From: Candidatus Viridilinea mediisalina
GTDB taxonomy: Bacteria; Chloroflexota; Chloroflexia; Chloroflexales; Chloroflexaceae
DNA length: 64,000 bases
Assembly (NCBI RefSeq): GCF_002532535.1
Contig: NZ_NQWI01000004.1
Location: 1-64,000 of the forward strand
Direction of reading: 5' to 3'
The notes below the pieces were generated by a model, which worked only from the letters and a program-made list of their open reading frames with translations, had not been told where the DNA came from and did not search any database. This document shows positions 58,842 through 64,000 of the stretch, in pieces; within the stretch, counting starts at the first letter, position 1; every line of letters begins with the position of its first letter. Position numbers and translations under genes: made by a program.

Positions 58842-60311
58842 CTAGAGGGTTTTACCAATTCTATCCTCAGCAGCATAGCGTAGCGGCAACCAAACCCGCA
58901 ACTCAGTGCCTTGGCCGGGGCGCGAGAGGATGGTGAGCCGCCCATCGAGTGCGGTGGCCCGCTCACGCAACTGACGCAGGCCCAAACGGGTTCCAGGCCG
59001 CTCGCCTTGGGCCCCAGGATCGAAGCCGATCCCGTTGTCGCGCACAACAATTTGCAGCCCGCCGTCCAGCGTGCGGATGGTTAACGCCACATGGCTGGCG
59101 TGGGCATGTTTGGCTGCATTGTTTAGCCCCTCTTGGGCAAAGCGAAAGGCAGCCAATTCAAGCACCTGGGGAATATCGGTAGGCAGATCACTCAGTTCAA
59201 GCTCAAGCTCCCACGCTTGCTGTTCAGCAAATTCACTGACATAGCGCCGTAGTGCGGCCACAAAGCCAAGTTGCCCCAACTCCATGGGCCGCAAGGCAAA
59301 GATAGCCCGCCGCAACTCATCAATCTGTTGGCGCAGATTGGCCTTCAGGTTCACAAACTCACCACTGAGACGCTGCGGGTCTTGGTGCAACCAATCTGCC
59401 CAGAGGTCCACCCGCATGCGCAGGAAGGCGAGGCTCTGAGCTACGCCATCGTGCAGATCACGGGCGATCCGAGTGCGCTCTTCCGTGATCGCCTGCTCCA
59501 ACGTAGCGACACTCGCCAACTCACGGGCGCGCCGGCGACTACCCTGAATACTCTCGGTCAACTCACCAGCCACCGTCAGCAACAGGGCGGTACTCTCCGC
59601 ACTGAGCAGCAGCGGAAGCACCTGATCGGAACGAGCACTGGGTTGTTCCAACGTCAACTGGTCGGTTGTCGTCAGGTAGCCTTCAATCCAACCAAGGGGC
59701 TGATTATCCCGTTCAGCCAAAGGCAGGATCAGACAAGCCACAATCCCGGCGGGTGTACGGCCACGCGGCTTCAGGATGGTGGGTTCAGGGGGTAACTCAT
59801 AGTGGTAGGCCAAGCCAAAGGCGCTACGCGCCGCCGCCAATTGCTCCTCATTCAACCCGAGGCAGCGCGCCGTCAACGTTCTACCCTGCTCACCATAGAG
59901 CACCAGCGCAGCCGCACGGGCCGCAAAGAGACGCGCAGGCAGCGTAATCGCATAATCAAGCACATCATCAAGCGTATCGCTACTCGCAATGCGCTGATTC
60001 AGCTCATAGAGCAACTCCAGACGCGCATTAGTTAGGCGCAACTCATCAAGAAAACTCGCCTCAGCCACCTGGCGGCGCTGCTCCTGATGGGCAGCCCAAC
60101 TCAGCACCGCATAGATCGCTACTGCCGCCAACGCACCCCAAAAAAGCGCCTCAAGCGTCTCAAAGAGCGGATCGAGCGGGCGAAAGCCAATCAAGCTCGT
60201 CTCGACCAAGCGCACCAACGCAAAGAGCAAGCCCACCACCCCTGCAATGGGCCAACGGAGACTGCGGAGCGCAGCGACCATATCGGTAGGTTGGGGCTTG
60301 GTGGGGCGCAT
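58842..60311 (-). CDS. Membrane sensor histidine kinase, NarX/DegS (HisKA_3) type
   Basis: 489 residues: two N-terminal transmembrane helices (WPIAGVVGLLFALVRLV; ALFWGALAAVAIYAVLSW), a short coiled coil and a GAF-like domain (about 105-240). The dimerisation domain has phosphoacceptor H287 in RIARDLHDGVAQSL. The HATPase domain has GLNNAAKHAHA, VRDNGIGFDPG and GLRQLRERATALDG. This class phosphorylates LuxR-type response regulators, none of which is in the window. Very little lies outside the membrane, so the signal is probably sensed by the GAF or membrane part. Confidence 0.92.
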   Translation of the reverse strand: MRPTKPQPTDMVAALRSLRWPIAGVVGLLFALVRLVETSLIGFRPLDPLFETLEALFWGALAAVAIYAVLSWAAHQEQRRQVAEASFLDELRLTNARLELLYELNQRIASSDTLDDVLDYAITLPARLFAARAAALVLYGEQGRTLTARCLGLNEEQLAAARSAFGLAYHYELPPEPTILKPRGRTPAGIVACLILPLAERDNQPLGWIEGYLTTTDQLTLEQPSARSDQVLPLLLSAESTALLLTVAGELTESIQGSRRRARELASVATLEQAITEERTRIARDLHDGVAQSLAFLRMRVDLWADWLHQDPQRLSGEFVNLKANLRQQIDELRRAIFALRPMELGQLGFVAALRRYVSEFAEQQAWELELELSDLPTDIPQVLELAAFRFAQEGLNNAAKHAHASHVALTIRTLDGGLQIVVRDNGIGFDPGAQGERPGTRLGLRQLRERATALDGRLTILSRPGQGTELRVWLPLRYAAEDRIGKTL

Positions 60312-60316
60312 GGGGG

Positions 60317-60928
60317 CTACAATGAACTATCGGGCGCACCGGCAAAGAGTTCAGCAACCGGCAACAACAGCCCTGGGAGGCAGGCAAAGGCCACATGATC
60401 GCCCGCCGTAAAGCACCTTGGTGCCGCATACGCCCCGGGTGCCACGAGGCAATAGAGGTTCAGACTACGTTCACGCGGATCGATAATCGCATACTCTGGC
60501 ACCCCAGCAGTAGCATAAGCTGCCAATTTGATCCGCTCATCGTAGGAGCGCGAAGCTGCCGAAAGAATCTCAAACAAGAGATCCGGCACCCCATAGATCC
60601 GCCCCGCCCGAAAGAGTGCTTCACGTCCAAAACGCACCACCACATAATCGGGCTGCACCGGATGGCAAGCGGGCATCAGCACACCTATGGGCGCAGGAAA
60701 GCAATAGGCCAGCCGCGCATCCTCTGCCGGAATCCCAACCAAACGCTCAAGACGCCGCACAATCCACTGATGAAAGCTACTCGGCGCGGTCGTCATATAG
60801 AGCACCCCACCAATAACCTCATAGCGCCGCCCATCAGCGGGCAACCGCTCCCAATCGGCAAACGTCCATGCCCCTTGGGACGGCCCCTCAACAAGGGGAG
60901 CATCAGTTGTGACAACGAGAATTGCCAT
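60317..60928 (-). CDS. Uma2-family (DUF820) protein, PD-(D/E)XK fold
   Basis: About 203 residues: WTFADWERLPADGRRYEVIGGVLY is the family start. The nuclease-like core is QPDYVVV and DLLFEILSAASRSYDERIKLAAYATAGVPEYAIID, with D and E-x-x-S in place of E-x-K. Proteins of this family are predicted endonucleases, very common in cyanobacteria and Chloroflexota, with unknown role. The frame is open to 61078 but the upstream part translates a repeat, so the ATG at 60928 is chosen. It ends 5 bp before the histidine kinase start. Confidence 0.85.
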   Translation of the reverse strand: MAILVVTTDAPLVEGPSQGAWTFADWERLPADGRRYEVIGGVLYMTTAPSSFHQWIVRRLERLVGIPAEDARLAYCFPAPIGVLMPACHPVQPDYVVVRFGREALFRAGRIYGVPDLLFEILSAASRSYDERIKLAAYATAGVPEYAIIDPRERSLNLYCLVAPGAYAAPRCFTAGDHVAFACLPGLLLPVAELFAGAPDSSL

Positions 60929-60951
60929 ACGGAACACAGAAAATAGGAATA

Positions 60952-61004
60952 GAGGAACGTAGAAAATAGTAAGGGTAACCTTTGCCCTATTTCCTACGTT
61001 CCTC
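60952..61004. terminator. Short-unit inverted arrays between the DivIC-like gene and Uma2
   Basis: GAGGAACGTAGAAAATAG (60952-60969) pairs with CTATTTCCTACGTTCCTC (60987-61004) at 17 of 18 positions. The AGGAAATAG-type units extend on both sides. It lies 3' of the DivIC-like gene and could end its transcript. Confidence 0.55.
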
Positions 61005-61041
61005 GTTTCTATTTCCTCCCCTAAAGCAGAGGCACGGCGTA

Positions 61042-61545
61042 CTACCCGCCCCTCAACGCTTGCCACCAGAGCCGCCAATTCTCCGGTTGTTGCGGGACAA
61101 CCACTGACGGATCTAGCGCCTCATCGGGGGCAGCGATCTCAGGTATACTCAACGGTTCTGTACGGCTGAGAATAACCACGTCGCCCTCACGGGCATAGCC
61201 AAGCTGCCCGCGCGCCACCATTTCGGCATAGACGGGCGATTCGGTATACTCAACCAACCCGGCAAGGCGTTCATTCTCATACCTGATCGTCAACACCTCA
61301 GCCTCAAGCTCGGCGCGGCGCGTCTCCAGACGGGCACTCTGCAACACCTGGCCCACAAAGTTGACCATGAGCAGGCCAATGAAGACTAGCATCAGGGCTG
61401 CGATGCCCAACGAGAAGGCATTGCTACCCACAGCACGTAAACCAGCGATCAAGCGATCCGCAAGCGGCAACGCGCTTGAAGCAGCCCGTCGGCGCGGCCC
61501 CAGGCCAATCAGACGCCGCGAAGCGTGACTACGCAGCCGTTTCAT
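61042..61545 (-). CDS. FtsB/DivIC-like septum formation initiator
   Basis: 167 residues with a basic N-terminus, one transmembrane helix (FSLGIAALMLVFIGLLMVNFV) and then a leucine-zipper coiled coil (LETRRAELEAEVLTIRYENERLAGLVEY). The family box TESPVYAEMVARGQLGYAREGDVVIL follows and a short Pro-rich tail ends the protein. This order is that of DivIC/FtsB proteins of the divisome, which bridge FtsL and FtsQ. Neighbouring bactofilin and transpeptidase genes also concern the cell envelope. Confidence 0.88.
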   Translation of the reverse strand: MKRLRSHASRRLIGLGPRRRAASSALPLADRLIAGLRAVGSNAFSLGIAALMLVFIGLLMVNFVGQVLQSARLETRRAELEAEVLTIRYENERLAGLVEYTESPVYAEMVARGQLGYAREGDVVILSRTEPLSIPEIAAPDEALDPSVVVPQQPENWRLWWQALRGG

Positions 61546-61651
61546 GGGCGCCCCCTACAGTTGGCGAGGGTGCGAGGATGCGATGACGCGAAGCCATCGC
61601 CTCTTTGCCGCACGCATCCCCGAAAGATATGGTAAAGCGACCTTCTGCTGC

Positions 61652-61759
61652 TTATACCAATTACCCTTGAACATGCCGCATTATCAAAAACGCGAAAGCC
61701 CATTGGGACGCCATGTTCGGTAATCTACAATCTGCAATCTGCAATCATAAATGGTATTA
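61652..61759. mobile_element. MITE-like element with ATACCA/TGGTAT ends, copy 4
   Basis: 108 bp from TTATACCAATTACCC to AAATGGTATTA, containing TTGAACATGCCGCAT, CCATTGGGACGCCATG and the CAATCTGCAATC array. Its terminal TTA is the reverse complement of the bactofilin stop codon, so the gene ends exactly at the element end. Confidence 0.8.
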
Positions 61760-62170
61760 GCCCTCACTGGGGCGCGGAGCCTCAAGCAGCAGCGGTTCAT
61801 CAATCGTCGAAGTCATCGCACTCTGACCACGGAAGAGGCCACCTGGTTCGATATGCAGCGCAGCAGTCGTAATATCGCCCCAAACCTTGCCGGTGGGCGA
61901 AATCTCCAACTGCTCAACGGCGGTAATCTCGCCCTTGACCGCGCCCGAAACGTGGACATTCTGGGCTTTGACGGTCGCAATCACACGCCCCGTCTCGCCA
62001 ACAATCAGATTACCGAGTACTTCAACGTCACCTTCAACCGATCCATCAATCCGAATATTGCCATCGGAGGTCAAACTACCCTGAAAGCGGGTATTGGCAC
62101 CGATAACGGTTTCGGTCTTATTGTAGATCGAGGAGGTGGCGGGTTGGGGCTTTCTATTAAGGCCAAACAT
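61757..62170 (-). CDS. Bactofilin
   Basis: Small cytoskeletal polymer-forming protein, about 137 residues. The bactofilin domain is a right-handed beta-helix of short repeats: TRFQGSLTSDGNIRIDGSVE, GDVEVLGNLIVGETGRVIAT, VKAQNVHVSGAVKGEITAVE, LEISPTGKVWGDITTAALHI. A short N-terminal tail (MFGLNRKPQ) could touch the membrane. AGGAGG lies 11 bases before the ATG at 62170 and only 2 before an upstream in-frame GTG (62179), so the ATG is preferred. It likely organises cell-wall synthesis, as bactofilins do elsewhere. The stop codon coincides with the end of a MITE-like element. Confidence 0.92.
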   Translation of the reverse strand: MFGLNRKPQPATSSIYNKTETVIGANTRFQGSLTSDGNIRIDGSVEGDVEVLGNLIVGETGRVIATVKAQNVHVSGAVKGEITAVEQLEISPTGKVWGDITTAALHIEPGGLFRGQSAMTSTIDEPLLLEAPRPSEG

Positions 62171-62281
62171 GGTTGACACATCCTCCTGACTTGGTTGCGC
62201 TCGCAGGTAGATGAACGTGAGGATAGATAATGTTTTACAGCATAGCCCAAAAAAGGCCCGTTCAACGCGAGCAACATCCCC

Positions 62282-62310
62282 ATTATAGTATACCTAGCAT
62301 GAACCGGCAA
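62282..62310 (-). promoter_or_regulatory. Bactofilin promoter
   Basis: On the minus strand TTGCCG (62305-62310) and a perfect TATAAT (62282-62287) are 17 bp apart, about 110 bp before the bactofilin start. This is the best -35/-10 pair found in the window. Confidence 0.55.
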
Positions 62311-62346
62311 ATAAGGCGGGGAGGCTTCGCCTCCCCCAAAGAACTC

Positions 62347-62389
62347 TTTTGGTTCGTGTTGGCGGCTTCGCCGCCAACACGAACCAAAA
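62347..62389. terminator. Hairpin with conserved GGCGGC/GCCGCC core, copy 9
   Basis: A perfect 20-bp stem with loop TTC; arm TTTTGGTTCGTGTT, A run after. It lies in the divergent bactofilin/GT4 gap, next to a GGGGAGGCTTCGCCTCCCC palindrome at 62319-62337. Confidence 0.7.
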
Positions 62390-62480
62390 AATATGCTCTT
62401 GCAGACTACGATAGCCTCGCGTACAATGACGCCCGCCCTTCACTACTTCCTACTTCCTCTCTTCTCCATAGAAAGTTCCC

Positions 62481-63734
62481 ATGACCTACAACGTCCTTAT
62501 GATCGCCTCGACCAGCTTCTTCTCGGATTATGGCAACCATGTGCGGATCTGGGAAGAGACGCGAGCGATCCAGCGGCGCGGCCATCGGCTGGTGCTGGCG
62601 AGCTACCATAACGGCGATGATATGCCCGGTTTGGACATCCGGCGTTCTTGGGATGTTCCCTGGATTAAGCGCGCTGTGGTAGGTTCTTCGCGCCATAAGC
62701 TCTACCTTGATGTGGGGCTGGCTTGGCGCACGCTGCGGGTGGCGTTGCAACTGCGCCCCGATATTATTCATGCCCATACCCACGAGGCTGCCGCAATTGG
62801 TATGCCGCTACGCCAACTCTTGGGCGTGCCGCTGATCCTTGATTATCAGGGCAGCATGACGAGCGAGATGCTCGACCATGGCTTCCTCAAGCGATCGAGT
62901 CGGCTCTATGGGCCGGTGCATGGCGTCGAACAGATGCTCAATCGCTCTGCCGATGCAATTATGACCTCGACCCACAACGCGGCGCAACGGTTACGCTCCG
63001 ACGGGCTGGTGCCAAGCGAGCGCATCCATGCCGTACCCGATGGGGTGGATACCGAGCGCTTTCGACCCTACGATGGTTCGGTGGCATGGGCCGCGCAACG
63101 CGCCGAACTGCGCGCCCAATTGGGCATCCCGCCCGACCGCCGCATCATTGTCTATATTGGCCTCTTAGCTCCCTATCAGGGCACCAATCTGCTGATCGAA
63201 ACTGCACGCATGCTTACCGCCCGCCGCCCCGAGGTACACTTCCTGATTATGGGCCATCCCGACCCGCAGAGCTACCGCCGCTACGCTGCGAGTCTCGGTG
63301 TGGCCGAGCATGTTACCCTGCCGGGCCGCATCATCTACCGCGATCTGCATAGCTACCTTGCCTTGGGCGACGTGGCCGTTGCGCCGAAGATGAGCCTCAC
63401 CGAGGGCAATGGCAAGATTGCGAACTATATGGCTATGGGGCTACCCACGGTTGCCTTCGCCACCCCCGTGGCCCGCGAGATTCTGGGCGATACCGGGCTC
63501 TATGCCGAAATGGGCAACGCCGCCGACCTCGCCGCCCGCCTTGAGCAGGCGCTCGATGATCGCGCCCTCGCTGCCAACTTAGGAGCCGCCGCCCGCCAAC
63601 GAGCCGTCGCCGAACTCTCATGGGAACGGGCCGCCCGCACCATTGAGGCGATCTACGCCGAAGCCCAAGCACAGCGCAACGCCCCCCGCGAGCAGCGCAC
63701 AGCGCCCCTACGGCTGCGCCAACGGGATAAATGA
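62481..63734 (+). CDS. GT4-family glycosyltransferase
   Basis: 417 residues with the GT-B fold. The N-terminal domain begins YNVLMIASTSFFSDYGNHVR and contains RPDIIHAHTHEAAAIG. The C-terminal donor domain has HAVPDGVDTERFRP, RRIIVYIGLLAPYQGTNLLI, and the catalytic-site SLTEGNGKIANYMAMGLPTVAF with the family E-x7-E pattern partly kept. It transfers a sugar from a nucleotide donor to a glycan or lipid. The specific product is unknown, and its neighbours do not define a pathway. Confidence 0.88.
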   Translation: MTYNVLMIASTSFFSDYGNHVRIWEETRAIQRRGHRLVLASYHNGDDMPGLDIRRSWDVPWIKRAVVGSSRHKLYLDVGLAWRTLRVALQLRPDIIHAHTHEAAAIGMPLRQLLGVPLILDYQGSMTSEMLDHGFLKRSSRLYGPVHGVEQMLNRSADAIMTSTHNAAQRLRSDGLVPSERIHAVPDGVDTERFRPYDGSVAWAAQRAELRAQLGIPPDRRIIVYIGLLAPYQGTNLLIETARMLTARRPEVHFLIMGHPDPQSYRRYAASLGVAEHVTLPGRIIYRDLHSYLALGDVAVAPKMSLTEGNGKIANYMAMGLPTVAFATPVAREILGDTGLYAEMGNAADLAARLEQALDDRALAANLGAAARQRAVAELSWERAARTIEAIYAEAQAQRNAPREQRTAPLRLRQRDK

Positions 63735-63750
63735 CAGAGGGCAGGAGATA

Positions 63751-63797
63751 GAAAGTAGGAAAGAGAAAATATGATGTGGCACCTCTTTCCTACTTTC
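63751..63797. terminator. Inverted short-unit arrays between convergent genes
   Basis: GAAAGTAGGAAAGAG (63751-63765) is exactly complementary to CTCTTTCCTACTTTC (63783-63797). More TTCCTATTTCC units continue to 63820. It separates the GT4 gene and the gene entering from the right and could be a bidirectional terminator. Confidence 0.6.
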
Positions 63798-63819
63798 CTA
63801 TTTCCTCGTTTCTATTTTC

Positions 63820-64000
63820 TCAGCCCCTACGATCCAAAGTATCCCGATACTCCTGCACACGCTGCGCTGCCCAAAGGGCCGCAGCAGGTGGTAGCGCTGG
63901 AGGCGGTACAGGACGCTCATAATCTACATCGTCCCCATAACGCGCCCGTCGGTAGACGGTCGTGAAGGCGGCTTGGAGATCAAGTACCGCATCAGGATGA
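63820..64000 (-). CDS. C-terminal end of a DUF4129-like protein, cut off by the window end
   Basis: About 59 C-terminal residues in an open frame ending at the TGA at 63820-63822. The segment DLQAAFTTVYRRARYGDDVDY followed by a Pro/Ala-rich tail and WAAQRVQEYRDTLDRRG resembles the C-terminus of DUF4129 proteins, often fused to transglutaminase-like domains. The rest is outside the window, so this is a moderate-confidence assignment. Confidence 0.5.
   Translation of the reverse strand, partial: HPDAVLDLQAAFTTVYRRARYGDDVDYERPVPPPALPPAAALWAAQRVQEYRDTLDRRG

Overview
The window looks like chromosomal DNA from a member of the Chloroflexota, most likely the filamentous phototrophic Chloroflexales. 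The reasons are: high GC outside one island; secreted proteins carrying an 'FxxTGH…fGyPlte…vQyFeRAr' module that I associate with this phylum; a secreted glycosidase ending in a YLPLV-type tail; menaquinone, cobalamin and heme genes; and very repeat-rich intergenic DNA. The species call is inference. No rRNA, tRNA, CRISPR array, prophage or full-length insertion sequence was seen.

Layout. 1-2.4 kb: a truncated nucleotidyltransferase and gatA. 2.4-13.7 kb: hexose-phosphate mutase, an Uup-type ABC-F protein, a TauE/SafE-type permease, a MASE3-GGDEF cyclase, ppc, a histidine phosphatase, fabI and a receiver-like protein. 13.8-21 kb: a small Cys-containing ORF, a secreted beta-propeller protein, cobB/cbiA, and uvrB followed 3 bp later by a NERD-domain membrane protein. 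21-28.4 kb: a seven-gene glycan cluster, all on the minus strand and mostly overlapping (GT2, small DMT-fold transporter, SIS isomerase, DegT aminotransferase, FAD oxidoreductase, polyprenyl-phosphate sugar transferase, Gfo/Idh dehydrogenase). 28.7-31 kb: an EamA transporter and leuB. 31.1-33.7 kb: a DUF262 protein overlapping a DUF3696-type AAA ATPase, followed by the eroded remains of a third gene; this is the best candidate for an uncharacterised defence cassette. 33.8-37.5 kb: NUDIX, CcdA, PP2C phosphatase and a HigBA toxin-antitoxin pair. 37.6-47.2 kb: mutL, FtsX-type permease, GNAT, secreted glycosidase, menH, menB and a GIDE protein. 48.1-49.8 kb: two ABC ATPases without a permease in view. 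49.8-51.8 kb: an AT-rich island with an N4/N6-type DNA methyltransferase overlapping a NotI-family endonuclease. 52-64 kb: two SDRs (one lacking the catalytic Tyr), lpd, ferrochelatase, an L,D-transpeptidase, a DegS/NarX-type histidine kinase, Uma2, a DivIC-like protein, a bactofilin, a GT4 glycosyltransferase and the end of a probable DUF4129 protein.

The most unusual feature is the intergenic DNA. It holds at least five repeat families: (1) nine near-perfect hairpins sharing a GGCGGC-NNN-GCCGCC core but with different, fully compensated arms, mostly flanked by T and A runs; (2) a roughly 100-bp 'GCTGTCTGAAAAG' element enclosing a GGAGTGCCGGC palindrome; (3) a 66-bp 'TAGTGCCGAC' palindrome, one copy of which is split by an 81-bp mini-transposon with 12-bp perfect terminal inverted repeats; (4) a roughly 107-bp MITE-like element with ATACCAATTAC ends, two copies of which begin at a stop codon; and (5) paired arrays of short units, purine-rich then pyrimidine-rich. 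Several genes end inside such repeats, so the repeats encode their last residues. Start codons given here are those best supported by domain boundaries and ribosome-binding sites; many upstream in-frame extensions run through repeat DNA and were trimmed.
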